From contig CAIOKO010000220.1 in NCBI GenBank assembly GCA_903858935.1, positions 1 through 53,818 of the forward strand: DNA of 53,818 nucleotides. The letters run 5' to 3'. This DNA is from an uncultured Schlesneria sp. (GTDB taxonomy: Bacteria > Planctomycetota > Planctomycetia > Planctomycetales > Planctomycetaceae). Below, in pieces: positions 42,610 through 51,438 of the stretch. Numbering within the stretch: position 1 is the stretch's first letter; each line of letters opens with the position of its first letter. The translations under genes were made by a program, and so were the position numbers. The notes beneath the pieces are model-generated. The model did no database searches, was not told where the DNA came from, and worked only from the letters and a program-made list of their open reading frames with translations.

Positions 42610-43167
42610 CTTCCCGACCGCCGCTTCCTCAATCCCCTGTTTCAGTACGGTGATCATGTGCGCGACGGCCTTTGACCCCCGAGCGGTGTAGGCTCGCCCC
42701 ACGAAATCATCCGCTGGCATCCGGCCTCGGTACGCGATCGCACCGCCGGTCTTTTTTGTGATCCGTCCACCGCCACGAACCTTGCGCGAAACTCGACCCG
42801 TGTACCGATCTTTCGACCCCAATGCCAGCAAATGAAAATGAGGAGCAAACAACCGAGCCTTCGCCGCTCGTGCCCCCTTCATCTTCTTGCCGACGCCAAC
42901 ACCGGCTAGAGCCTCGACCTGGCTCGTCTTCCGGATCTTTTTCAGCCGGCTGCCGATATTGGCTTTAATCCCGCGAGTCGAATGCCCCTTTGTCTTGGTC
43001 GGACGAATCTGGAACTTGATTTCGTCCCGCATCTCGCCGGAGCCTTTGGTCAACGCCTTTCGAGAAATACGCGTCGCGTCCCGACTCGCCAGTTGTTCGA
43101 ACTTGCGAATCAATTCCTTGTCGCCCGTGATCTCGATCAGCCTTTGGCCTTGGGAGCGGATTGTCAT
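42607..43167 (-). CDS. HK97 gp10-like / minor head-tail protein
   Basis: A 186-residue, strongly basic protein. ELIRKFEQLASRDATRISRK and RFEMRDE-like text near the N-terminus, then GVGVGKKMKGARAAKARLFA and YRGRMPADDFVGRAYTARGS. PADDFVGRAY at the C-terminal end is a common HK97-gp10 motif. It probably acts at the head-tail joint or as tail completion protein. Its start overlaps the preceding stop as ATGA. Confidence 0.78.
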   Translation of the reverse strand: MTIRSQGQRLIEITGDKELIRKFEQLASRDATRISRKALTKGSGEMRDEIKFQIRPTKTKGHSTRGIKANIGSRLKKIRKTSQVEALAGVGVGKKMKGARAAKARLFAPHFHLLALGSKDRYTGRVSRKVRGGGRITKKTGGAIAYRGRMPADDFVGRAYTARGSKAVAHMITVLKQGIEEAAVGK

Positions 43168-43394
43168 CTGTGCTTTCCCCTACACCCTAGCCCGGCGGAT
43201 CGAACAAGCCTTTGGCAATTCTCGTCGACCACTGCATCGATCGAATCGAACGGCGCATCCAATATCAGGTCGCGAGATAAGAAGCTTTCGTAGCCCCAAT
43301 CCCCTTTTCTGACGCGAATTTTGATGCCTATTCCTTCGACGGATTGAATCGACACATCGATTCCATTCAGCACCGCAAGTCGAATCGCGTTCAT
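43164..43394 (-). CDS. Small phage protein, 76 residues
   Basis: From ATG 43394 (MNAIRLAVLNGIDVSIQSVE), overlapping the previous stop as ATGA and the next start as ATGA. Both overlaps support a real gene even though the longer open frame reaches 43487. The protein is short and mixed alpha/beta. It is not recognised; its position suggests a head-tail interface protein. Confidence 0.55.
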   Translation of the reverse strand: MNAIRLAVLNGIDVSIQSVEGIGIKIRVRKGDWGYESFLSRDLILDAPFDSIDAVVDENCQRLVRSAGLGCRGKHR

Positions 43395-43723
43395 GCCTGG
43401 ATGTACTCCTGGCCCATCAACTGAATCTCTCGAATCTTGCCATCCAGCGGCTTCACAACGATCAGATTCACAACCCGACCACGCCAAAGGAATCGCATGC
43501 CAGGCGTGATCGCACGAGTAACGCTGTCACTAACGATCACAGCCACGTGCGTCATCGATGCGTCGATTTGTCGACCGCGAAATCGTTCGGTACCAGACGT
43601 CTGTTCTACGTCGGCGTAACGCGTGCAATACAGACTCCACGAATGCAGCGGCTGGCCGCTGGCATCGTCGGACATGACCGCCTGCTGAATCGTGATCAAA
43701 AACCGACGCTTGCCAGCAGGCAT
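43391..43723 (-). CDS. Head-tail adaptor / head closure protein
   Basis: A 110-residue protein starting MPAGKRRFLITIQQAVMSDD. SWSLYCTRYADVEQTSGTER and DASMTHVAVIVSDSVTRAIT, then GMRFLWRGRVVNLIVVKPLD, match the phage head-tail adaptor (SPP1 gp16-like) family, which usually reads R..VWA.V....GRE...A......I.IRY...I....R....G..Y.I. It closes the connector after DNA packaging. Confidence 0.82.
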   Translation of the reverse strand: MPAGKRRFLITIQQAVMSDDASGQPLHSWSLYCTRYADVEQTSGTERFRGRQIDASMTHVAVIVSDSVTRAITPGMRFLWRGRVVNLIVVKPLDGKIREIQLMGQEYIQA

Positions 43724-43772
43724 TTCCGGTCTACTTTCTACTTACTCAAAACTACTATCTAGCCGTTTCGGC

Positions 43773-44420
43773 TCAGTGCCATCGAATCCCATCAATCAAG
43801 CTGTCATAGCCCAGTTTGATCTTATCGCCCACCTGCCCGACCGCTTCACGATTCTCAAACCAATGCCCCACCAGCAATCGCATCGCATGCCTCGCCATCG
43901 CCGGAACGGCGGCTGCCGACGCCGCTCCGCATTGGAAAAGAACTTGCACCGAATTGATCTGCACTCGGCAGATCGGCCAGATCAACCCATAGGTCGGAGT
44001 GATCCGAACAGGGTACGTCACCAGGTCGGCGATGTATATCGCAGGATCCATCGTGGCCCATACCCCGGACTGATTGAAATACAGAATCGACGTGATCGAC
44101 GTGACCGGCTTGATGGGAATCTCCATCGCCTGCATCGCTCCGCCATACAGCCAGGGCTGCGACGGAAACGGGTTCATCAAATTACGCCCCCGGTTCCCCG
44201 CATTAGGGAACTGGTCCAACCAAATTCGCCGAGTCTGATTCATGAAAGCCCGCTCAGAATCGGATTCGACCTTTTCTCGTGCCACCTGGATCAACCAGGT
44301 CAAATCCTGGTCATAATCCGTCACACCATCCAAACGACACTGCGATTTAGCCTCGTCGAGCGACAACGGCTCGACGGTTGGCTGAGTCACAATCTCGAAA
44401 GCGAAAGGAATTCTGTCCAT
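43773..44420 (-). CDS. Head-tail connector (gp6/gp8-like adaptor)
   Basis: A 215-residue protein starting MDRIPFAFEIVTQPTVEPLS, then LDEAKSQCRLDGVTDYDQDL, the classic start of phage head-tail connector proteins (PF05135 / phiE125 gp8-like). TQTRRIWLDQFP-like text and ITPTYGLIW and AMRLLVGHWFENREAV continue the match. It forms the adaptor ring below the portal. It lies where expected, two genes after the capsid. Confidence 0.85.
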   Translation of the reverse strand: MDRIPFAFEIVTQPTVEPLSLDEAKSQCRLDGVTDYDQDLTWLIQVAREKVESDSERAFMNQTRRIWLDQFPNAGNRGRNLMNPFPSQPWLYGGAMQAMEIPIKPVTSITSILYFNQSGVWATMDPAIYIADLVTYPVRITPTYGLIWPICRVQINSVQVLFQCGAASAAAVPAMARHAMRLLVGHWFENREAVGQVGDKIKLGYDSLIDGIRWH

Positions 44421-44476
44421 TGTTCAAAATTCCGTGTGAAAATGTGCGGCGAAGTTGCGCCCGAATTGTGTCCGTC

Positions 44477-44936
44477 ATGGGACCTATAGGACTTATGGGA
44501 CCTATGGGACCTGTTCCTCAAGGCTTGGCCTTGGCCTTGGCCTTGGCCTTTCCTAATGCAGTCGTTGGCGCTGCATTGGGATCATCGGGAAGGGCATCGT
44601 CATCGTCGTCTTCGTCACCAGCCAAAGCACCGGCTGCCACCGGCACTGCCGTCGACGTCACACTGACAACTGGAGCAACTGACGGATCAACTGTGCCGGA
44701 AGCCGCCAGGGCGACTGGCTTATCGGCATCGTCGACGAACGTTCCCATTCCACCCGAATAAATTCGACCAGCTTCCGCCGGATCGACGTCTACAATATCA
44801 CCGGCAGCCTGAGCGTAGTTCACACCAGCTCGCCCGCAGCTCAATTTGATTTTCATAAAACACTCTTTCGTGAAGGCAAAGGGAAAGAACGGGACCGATC
44901 TTATCCCATCGGTCCTATTCGTCCCATAGGTCCCAT
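44477..44936. repeat. Inverted decamer-repeat arrays flanking one phage gene
   Basis: 44477-44512 holds tandem copies of a GGGACCTAT-type word (ATGGGACCTATAGGACTTAT and on). 44911-44936 holds the reverse complement words (GGTCCTATTCGTCCCATAGG and on). They bracket the 44518-44856 gene on both sides in opposite orientation. The gene itself ends in a GGCCTT hexamer repeat. Confidence 0.7.
44518..44856 (-). CDS. Small phage protein with acidic run and Lys-Ala tail
   Basis: About 112 residues from ATG 44856 (MKIKLSCGRAGVNYAQAAGD). The N-terminal ~40 residues (IVDVDPAEAGRIYSGGMGTF) resemble small head-completion or decoration proteins with a DVDPAEA motif. The rest is low complexity: an Ala/Val/Ser stretch, a GDEDDDDDALPDD acidic run and a GKAKAKAKAK tail encoded by a hexanucleotide repeat near 44523-44550. 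Repeat-length changes would vary the tail. It lies directly after the capsid gene. Confidence 0.6.
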   Translation of the reverse strand: MKIKLSCGRAGVNYAQAAGDIVDVDPAEAGRIYSGGMGTFVDDADKPVALAASGTVDPSVAPVVSVTSTAVPVAAGALAGDEDDDDDALPDDPNAAPTTALGKAKAKAKAKP

Positions 44937-44974
44937 CCAAAACAGACTGAAGCCCATTGTTGTACGGACAACAA

Positions 44975-45690
44975 TTACGCCTGTTGCATGTAGACGATCG
45001 GGTGAGTCCCGGCGTCTAAAACCTTCGAATCCAATCGAATGAAGCTGATGAACGCTTCCTGGTCGGTATCGGCGTATCGCTCGCTCAGCCGGCGAGCTCG
45101 TACTTCGCCGACCATACGCACCTTGAACTTGCTGAAATCGCCAGCCAGGAGTGTCTTGTTCCCGGTCGCGATCGCTGCCATGTCCTGGTTGCGGTACAGC
45201 GGTCGATTGTTCAGCAAGTCGGGAGTTCCCGAATTGGCGAACTGTTGCCAGAGGTAACGGCCGTACGAATCCTTGATCTTTCGCAGAGCAAGAATCGTCG
45301 AATCCAAGCACATGTAGCCCATGTTGGCACGATAGGCCACGGGGACGGCGTGTTCCAGTGAGATCACTTCGTCAAATGCGATCGCCGTGGCAGACGCACA
45401 CGTGATGCCGAGCGAAGCACCGGTCACGATTCCTTGGGGCTGGCTGGTACCAGTACCCGTCGTGAGATATGTATTCGTGACACGGCCCAACCGAGTACCG
45501 CATTGACCGCCGATTTCCTTACCCATGTCAAACGCCGAATCTTGGAGCAATTCAGCACTGATCTGGACGAGCTTGGACGAGAACTTGTACGCGTTAAAGG
45601 TCGTCTGTCCGAACGTGGGAATGACTGACGCATTAACAGTCGTCGCTTCCGACAACAGCTCGCCAGTGTTGCCAGTGTCGTTGGTGGTTC
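44975..45690 (-). pseudogene. HK97-type major capsid protein, 5'-truncated by an insertion
   Basis: The recognisable part begins near 45690 (TTNDTGNTGELLSEATTVNA) and runs through YKFSSKLVQISAELLQDSAF, LGRVTNTYLTTGTGTSQPQG and ALRKIKDSYGRYLWQ. It ends IRLDSKVLDAGTHPIVYMQQ. This is the C-terminal ~235 residues of a capsid protein normally near 400. The expected N-terminal half (delta domain and N-arm) is absent. The frame meets a stop just upstream of 45690, and a large serine recombinase gene begins at 45732. No terminase, portal or protease gene follows, so the prophage cannot make heads from this locus. Confidence 0.82.
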
Positions 45691-45731
45691 CTTTTGATCA
45701 TCACGGGGAATTGAAATCATTCTTACTGCCC

Positions 45732-47576
45732 TCAAGATTTAGCGGGTGAAAGTGGCTCGAAAACAAAAGCTCGACCGAGCTTTTTGAAGCCTATAAGACC
45801 GAATCTCACCGCACGCGTTGCATTCTTCAGGGCGGCTGTCTCATTAATTCCTAAAGCCTCTGCCAACTCGCCACGGCGAACGGGGCGACGAGCTTTGTTG
45901 ACATACTTGGCTACTTCCAAATATGCGCGACCGGGCCACAACTCGGCGTCGCCGAATGGAAAGGCATCTGGACAAAGTTCAGGAAGGAATTGCACTTCGC
46001 CCGTGATCGGATCAATGGGAATATCACCCGAAAACCTCACGTCCATCACCTCACGCTTAATGGTGATTCTTTGGACCGTTTGCCGTATGGCCATCGCCAG
46101 CAATTGCCTGTCGCAGATATGCAAATTCTCGCGGAGAGCCTTGAGGGCCTCGGGAGAATGAAGCGTCAATCCCGCTTTGGAAATTGACTTGTTCGGGGCA
46201 CTTGTTTTTCTCTCACCCTGAAGCCTTTGGTTAAGCTTCTTAACCTGACCCCGCCATTCGTCAAGCAGCTTTGCGATTGCAGAGAAGTTCTCGCTTTCCG
46301 CGAGCGCTAGATTCTGCTCGCCCCTCGCAATTTTGGATTGTAGTTCCATCAACTGGGCCGACTCTGCCGACGCGCCTCCCTTCTCACTGCTCTTTCGATC
46401 CAGGGCGATGCAAAGCTTCTCCCGATTTTCTTCGCAAAGTACTTTCTCTGCGAGCATTCGAAGTATCATGGCTTCCATTGCCACGGCGGAAATGGAGACC
46501 GGCCTTTCACAGACTGCAATCCCGGTCATTGATCCCTTGCATTCATAGTTCGTCCTATGGCCGACCATGCCTCTTCCACAATGGCCACAGACCAACACCT
46601 TTGAGAGAAGGAATGTTCCAGCCGCACAACAGGCGCTGCGCGATTGGTATGCGGAACTCAACACCCCATTCGCGGTATCGAAAGTGGAAAGTGAAACCAA
46701 AGCATCATGGGCCTCAGCAGTAAAAATCGTTTCCTCAGCTCGGGCGAATTTTCCTTCGGGGTTTACTCCGAACCGCGTCACTCCGATGTAAATGGGATTC
46801 CTGATAATTCGCTTAATGGCAAGGATGGTGAACATATTCCCGCGCGCCGTTTTCAGCTTGCGCTGATTCAGTTCGCGAGCAATCGCTCGCAAGGACTTCC
46901 CTTCGATGACTGATTGGAAAATGAATTGTAGACCCTTGATCACATCCGGGTCGGACGATGGTGACAGTCTCGTTTTCCAGGACGACGGACACGAAAATCG
47001 CTCCCAACAGGCGGCGCGTTTTACGACTTTCCCGGATTCGTCAATGAACTCCCGATCGTATCCCCACGGCGTCGGTCCAAAATGAACGCCTTTTGAAGCC
47101 TTCAAGACCTTTCCTGAGAGAGATCGCTCGGCGATTCTGCGGGATTCGTTGTGAGACTCATTTTGGCCAATGAGCGCCATAATCTGACCGGAAACATCAT
47201 CAAGTTTCATCTCCCCCTTCGTTACAGAAACAATTGCCACACCACCGTTCTTTAGAATCTTCCAATGTTCGGCGGCATCGAAAAAATCTTCCCGCGAGAA
47301 CCGGCTTGGTTCCCAAACGAGAATCGCCTTGAACTCTCGTTTGGGCGCATCCTTCATCATTCGCTGAAACTCGGGGCGGTTCTTCGATTCCGTACCCGTT
47401 AGGCCATGATCTTCATACCATCGAAGAATCTGGTATCCACAGCGCTGCGCCATATCGACGATTTCGCCCCGCTGTCGTTCTGGCGAGTCTTTCTGGTCAT
47501 CCGTTGACATGCGGATATATCCCACGGCAGGGATTAAGGGCGAACCTGTCGCCTTTGGTGTCGTTTTCGATTTCAT
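45732..47576 (-). CDS. Large serine recombinase (integrase)
   Basis: About 614 residues from ATG 47576 after AAAAGGAG. The resolvase-type N-terminal domain has AVGYIRMSTDDQKDSPERQR, with catalytic Ser24, then ILVWEPSRFSRED. A recombinase domain follows (~180-300: ARELNQRKLKTARGNMFTI, IIRNPIYIGVTRFG). A zinc ribbon has CGHCGRGM and YEC...CERP, then a coiled-coil region (~400-470). The C-terminus has a winged-helix-like RRGELAEALGINETAALKNA. Large serine integrases usually lie next to their attachment site. This one ends within 45 bases of the broken capsid gene. Confidence 0.93.
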   Translation of the reverse strand: MKSKTTPKATGSPLIPAVGYIRMSTDDQKDSPERQRGEIVDMAQRCGYQILRWYEDHGLTGTESKNRPEFQRMMKDAPKREFKAILVWEPSRFSREDFFDAAEHWKILKNGGVAIVSVTKGEMKLDDVSGQIMALIGQNESHNESRRIAERSLSGKVLKASKGVHFGPTPWGYDREFIDESGKVVKRAACWERFSCPSSWKTRLSPSSDPDVIKGLQFIFQSVIEGKSLRAIARELNQRKLKTARGNMFTILAIKRIIRNPIYIGVTRFGVNPEGKFARAEETIFTAEAHDALVSLSTFDTANGVLSSAYQSRSACCAAGTFLLSKVLVCGHCGRGMVGHRTNYECKGSMTGIAVCERPVSISAVAMEAMILRMLAEKVLCEENREKLCIALDRKSSEKGGASAESAQLMELQSKIARGEQNLALAESENFSAIAKLLDEWRGQVKKLNQRLQGERKTSAPNKSISKAGLTLHSPEALKALRENLHICDRQLLAMAIRQTVQRITIKREVMDVRFSGDIPIDPITGEVQFLPELCPDAFPFGDAELWPGRAYLEVAKYVNKARRPVRRGELAEALGINETAALKNATRAVRFGLIGFKKLGRAFVFEPLSPAKS

Positions 47577-47717
47577 AATCTCTTTCTCCTTTTGTTGAAA
47601 ATGGGGCACGGTTTCACGCATCAGAACCGCTCTGATCTGGATTCCGTATTACCCAAGGGAACACACCCCTTTGCGGGGCGGTTGCAGTCGTCTGAAGGCT
47701 TTTCGGGTCGATCTATA

Positions 47718-48440
47718 TCAAGCCGCCGTCTTTGCGCCGCGAGGCTTTCCGACTTTCGCCTTAGGCGAAGCGGGTGATTCTTTCGGGGTCGCCTTTGGCT
47801 GAAGTGTTCGCAATTCACAAGCCAGTTCGAAGAATCGATTCGCGAGGACATCCCGGTCGGATTGCTCCAGCGTCAGTAGAGGAAGACTTGCAGAGAAGGC
47901 ATCCAGAGACTTTTGAAGCGCTTCGATTGTCACTGGAACGGTCTGAGCGCTGGCCGCATTAACGGTCGATCCTTTTGACTCCCCTTTTCGAGAGACGCCA
48001 GCATCACGCCTTGTCGGCTGGAAACTCGCGTCTTCACTCAGCGCCTTCTTGACGATCGTGTAAGTGATCGTCTCACCGGCGCGAGCCCGTTCAATCATCG
48101 CCTCGGAAATCTTCGCGGGAATGTTGGTTCTCGCGAGCATAATAATTGCCGATGGTTGGAATTTCGCGAGGCAGTCCAATTCACCAAAGACGCGCGCTGT
48201 CTGCATATAGTTTGCTGCCGTCGACTGCTGCCAGCAAAACTCGCATTCGATCCACGCTCGAAAGAGTTTCGGCGTGGCTAACATTCCTTCACGAATTCCG
48301 TTCAATCGCTTGCCGATCTCGACGACTGCTTCAGTGGAAGTTCTCAACAGTTTATTGATTTGATCGGCCTGCTTTTTGGCCTCGGTTCGGAGTTTCGCGT
48401 CTTTCACAATGTCATAGTTAAAGCCGATTTGGTTACTCAT
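47718..48440 (-). CDS. DUF3102-like protein
   Basis: About 240 residues from ATG 48440 (MSNQIGFNYDIVKDAKLRTE). The N-terminal 120 residues resemble DUF3102, found on plasmids and phages: TEAVVEIGKRLNGIREGMLA, FRAWIECEFCWQQSTAANYM and FQPSAIIMLARTNIPAKISE. This domain looks like a helical DNA-binding fold related to KorB/ParB-type helices. The C-terminus is Lys/Pro/Ala-rich. It may control maintenance or transcription of the element. It is 141 bases upstream of the serine recombinase on the same strand. Confidence 0.65.
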   Translation of the reverse strand: MSNQIGFNYDIVKDAKLRTEAKKQADQINKLLRTSTEAVVEIGKRLNGIREGMLATPKLFRAWIECEFCWQQSTAANYMQTARVFGELDCLAKFQPSAIIMLARTNIPAKISEAMIERARAGETITYTIVKKALSEDASFQPTRRDAGVSRKGESKGSTVNAASAQTVPVTIEALQKSLDAFSASLPLLTLEQSDRDVLANRFFELACELRTLQPKATPKESPASPKAKVGKPRGAKTAA

Positions 48441-48506
48441 AACTTCGATCCCTTTTTTAAAATTCAATCATTCGAACAAGCTTCGCCGAAACATTCAGCG
48501 AAACGA

Positions 48507-48755
48507 TCAAGCCTGCTTTGGCAATCGCTTTGAAGTCGCCTTCGTCACGCGGGGGACTGCTTCGACTTCGATCACGGAATGGAAACCATTCATTTCATCC
48601 TTCAGAACTTCAGTCATTCCCTGTCGGAAGCCATGCACATACGCGAGAGTCAACGCGCGCCCGTCGGCCTCGCCGATGGATGTTGCCGCGTCGGTTTCCT
48701 TGTCAGTTCGGTTATTGGAGAGAATGCCCAAAAACCACAGTTTCAAATTCATCAT
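48507..48755 (-). CDS. Small unknown protein, 82 residues
   Basis: Starts MMNLKLWFLGILSNNRTDKE with AAGGAA upstream. It has a short hydrophobic N-terminus and a polar body (YVHGFRQGMTEVLKDEMNGF). It is co-directional with the DUF3102-like gene, 66 bases upstream. No family is recognised. Confidence 0.5.
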   Translation of the reverse strand: MMNLKLWFLGILSNNRTDKETDAATSIGEADGRALTLAYVHGFRQGMTEVLKDEMNGFHSVIEVEAVPRVTKATSKRLPKQA

Positions 48756-48856
48756 GCGTTCCTTTTCTGGAAGTTGCGGTCATCCATCGCGGAGTGACCT
48801 GTAAAAAGTGATCGTCGACAATCGGCGACCACTATCGATTGAAGGCAGGCATGCCT

Positions 48857-49348
48857 TTATTCCTCGTTCGCTTCGAATTCGTCGAGAAAGTCTTTCTTTG
48901 GTGGCGATTCCGATTCACCGTTTGAGCCGTCGAAAACTCCGATGAAGGGCGTGCTTTCATGCGCCACGTGAACCGGTCGACCGGGCCAAGCAAGCCTTAA
49001 CATTTCAACAATTTCGGAAGCATCCAATCGCGTATATCGTTTTGCGGAATCGAGAGTGAACGCAATTTGCGGCTGACGTCCTTTGAACTGTTTGAGGTAT
49101 CTTCGACCGATGACGACGACAAATTCGGAAGGGTTTTTGCAATCAAACGCGACGTCGGGAGATCGTTCGTGTGCTACGAAAATCACATCATCAGGGAACG
49201 CTGTCTCTGCGAAACAGGCCATCAAGACCGCTTGTTCCTCGGGGAACCGCCTCGCTTTCCTGATATCAAACTCGACAAGACGACATTTACTGCCGTCACT
49301 TTCGCTGATGAACCCAGCGCCAACCCGAACCACGAATTCTTCTCGCAT
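48857..49348 (-). CDS. Unknown protein of the integrative element, 163 residues
   Basis: From ATG 49348 (MREEFVVRVGAGFISESDGS); the frame is open to 49393. It has alternating beta and helical text (CRLVEFDIRKARRFPEEQAV, DDVIFVAHERSPDVAFDC) and an acidic end (KKDFLDEFEANEE). The AHERSPDVAFDCKNPSEFVV and AHESTPFIGVF segments suggest two similar halves. I do not recognise it. It lies between the recombinase pair on the same strand. Confidence 0.5.
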   Translation of the reverse strand: MREEFVVRVGAGFISESDGSKCRLVEFDIRKARRFPEEQAVLMACFAETAFPDDVIFVAHERSPDVAFDCKNPSEFVVVIGRRYLKQFKGRQPQIAFTLDSAKRYTRLDASEIVEMLRLAWPGRPVHVAHESTPFIGVFDGSNGESESPPKKDFLDEFEANEE

Positions 49349-49420
49349 GAAACACACAACCTTTCCAGAGACCAAAGGAAACAAATTCATCAAGCCCTTC
49401 GACGTTCGACGGGCGACCTT

Positions 49421-51343
49421 TCAACCCGTGATTTCGCCCGAAATCAGGGGAGGCAATTCACGAGAAACGGGGGGCACGAACAGACGGGGGATGCGTTCGG
49501 AAGCCGATTGTTCAATCACGATTTTGGTTGGGTCGATATAACGCTCAGTCACGGACATACTGCTATGCCCAAGATGTTCTTGAGCCGCCTGTCGCCCCAG
49601 CGCATTGGATACGGCCGTTGCCGACGTCCGACGAAGCTTGTGGAATAAATCCCGCCTGCCGTCACTCAATCCCGCAGTTTGAAGAATTTTTCGATAATGG
49701 CGCGTCAGCACCTTAGAACCGGTCGGATCATAGGGCCACGGAAAAAGCCGTTCACGGCCATCGAGATTCGTCGCAATGATCGCATCGACTGTTTCGGCGG
49801 GTAGCCGAAATACCTGATCGGCATTTTGTTTTTGAATTTCGGCGGGGATCTTCAGCCATCGCGATTCGATATCAAGATCACTGGTGCGAGCCTTCATCAA
49901 AGCGCCGATGCGTAACCCCGTGCAATACAAAGCGAGAATGAGCGCGGGCCAGAAGAGATTTGCCGGAATGCCGCAAACATCGCCTTCAACCTCCCCAGCC
50001 GCTTTTAGAATCGCTCGCATTTCATCGAGTGACCATGCAGTCGGAACGCGTTTCGGAATCGTTAATTTCGTGATGTCGCGTGGAAGTTCGGCAACATGTT
50101 TCTTTCGCCATGCATGACGCCAAAGAGCCAGTAATCGCCCCCTTTCTCTGACGATCGTTATATTTTCCAAGCTTCCCAATTGTTTGAGCCATGCGAAGAA
50201 CCTTTCGACGATGTCTTCTTCGAGATGGTCGAAAGTCGCGTCGCAAGCAAGGAAAAGAGAGAATCGATTGACGATTCTGCGCAAATGGTTTGCTACGTCT
50301 TCCTTCGCGTCCGCGAGCCGCTGTGGAATGTATGATTCATTCGTGAACCGAAGCAGGTTCCTCGGAGTATCGATCGTAATGCGAATCAGTTGATCCGGTT
50401 GGGTATCGGCAACAGTCTTTTGTCTTTTCGCGCCTTTGGCGAATTTCACCTTCTCATTCGACGTTTTGTTTTCCAAACGACGCAGATCATTTGCACGCGA
50501 AAAATGCGGCTTGCCGGCGCGTGGTTTAAAGGGAAGCGAGAGATTCACGCGACTAAGAACGTTGATTGAATCCCGCGATGTAACGCGCAGTCGTTCGAAG
50601 AGATTGTCGGCCACATGAGGCAAGCCAGCGCGAAAAAGAAGATGCTTCATACGTCGATAAAGAATGGATTTGGCTGACTTCCACGGTATTAGATTTTCGT
50701 ATGGATGATGAAGAATTGCCGCAATTGCTTCGATCGCTAGCGGATGCAATCGGTACTTAAAGAGACCAATGGCAAGTTCTCCTCTTCGAGCGCTATAGGC
50801 TGATTTTGGCGTGTCAAGAAGTTCGCTTGCGCTTGATCCAGTATCCAATAATGTGAGCAGCAATGCGGGCCACCACTGACGTGATGGAATGCCAGCAACA
50901 TCACCGGGCATCGTTCGCGCGGAACCCAACAGTTGATTCAGTTCACACGGCAACCAAGGCGTCTTTTTTTGACGATCGGGAGCGGGTTTGAACGGGGGAA
51001 GTTCCGGCCATGAGACGAAAGGCTGATCAGCCAAAAGCTCGTGCTGATGCGCTTGGCGAGCGATCGCAAGAAGAATTTCGCGAACCTCTTTGACCGTCGA
51101 TCGGGATCGATCGAGTTCAATCAGTCGCGCCACAACCCCCCGCAAATTACGAGACGACAAATCGTTAATCGAAGGTTCACGGCAAAGGAAGTTCGCCAGA
51201 TGATTAATAACGTGCCGATATTTTTTGCGACTCGCATCTGATGGGCGAGAAGGGAAAATGACGGCTTCACAAAACGCTAAGAGGCTTCCCGATCCTTGGG
51301 GGTCATGCATCCTTGCGTGATTCATTTCACGCGGAGCAACCAT
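49421..51343 (-). CDS. Double-length tyrosine recombinase (degenerate copy fused to intact copy)
   Basis: About 640 residues; starts at 51343, 51325 or 51310 are all possible and the frame is open to 51373. Numbering from 51373, the second half (~325-615) is a complete recombinase: Arg488 (GLRIG), Lys ~515, His578-x-x-Arg581 (FHKLRRTS), His603 (LGHSS) and Tyr612 (TERYID). The first half (~30-275) repeats the layout: GDVAGIPSRQWWPALLLTLL against GDVCGIPANLFWPALILALY. Its catalytic Arg is replaced by Ser and its HxxR reads ExxR, and it has no Tyr. So it is an inactive copy fused to an active one. It probably gives the element an additional integration or resolution function. Confidence 0.88.
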   Translation of the reverse strand: MVAPREMNHARMHDPQGSGSLLAFCEAVIFPSRPSDASRKKYRHVINHLANFLCREPSINDLSSRNLRGVVARLIELDRSRSTVKEVREILLAIARQAHQHELLADQPFVSWPELPPFKPAPDRQKKTPWLPCELNQLLGSARTMPGDVAGIPSRQWWPALLLTLLDTGSSASELLDTPKSAYSARRGELAIGLFKYRLHPLAIEAIAAILHHPYENLIPWKSAKSILYRRMKHLLFRAGLPHVADNLFERLRVTSRDSINVLSRVNLSLPFKPRAGKPHFSRANDLRRLENKTSNEKVKFAKGAKRQKTVADTQPDQLIRITIDTPRNLLRFTNESYIPQRLADAKEDVANHLRRIVNRFSLFLACDATFDHLEEDIVERFFAWLKQLGSLENITIVRERGRLLALWRHAWRKKHVAELPRDITKLTIPKRVPTAWSLDEMRAILKAAGEVEGDVCGIPANLFWPALILALYCTGLRIGALMKARTSDLDIESRWLKIPAEIQKQNADQVFRLPAETVDAIIATNLDGRERLFPWPYDPTGSKVLTRHYRKILQTAGLSDGRRDLFHKLRRTSATAVSNALGRQAAQEHLGHSSMSVTERYIDPTKIVIEQSASERIPRLFVPPVSRELPPLISGEITG

Positions 51344-51385
51344 AGCAGAGATGCGCCTTTCGGCGTGTCGCAATTACCGGCGGAA

Positions 51386-51413
51386 GTCCCGTTCGGTCGA
51401 GACCGAACGGGAC
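51386..51413. repeat. Perfect 13-bp palindromic hairpin
   Basis: GTCCCGTTCGGTC (51386-51398) pairs perfectly with GACCGAACGGGAC (51401-51413) with two central bases. It lies just upstream of the double recombinase gene on the minus strand, in the 5' leader region. Confidence 0.7.
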
Positions 51414-51438
51414 ACGGTTCAGCCGATGAGCGCACGCA

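Noticed and set aside
45424-45735. 103-codon minus-strand frame overlapping the capsid 5' end
   Set aside because: It is out of frame with the capsid except for about 13 upstream codons. The rest is Arg/Ser-rich. Whether those first codons belong to the capsid with a one-base loss or to the inserted element cannot be decided here.
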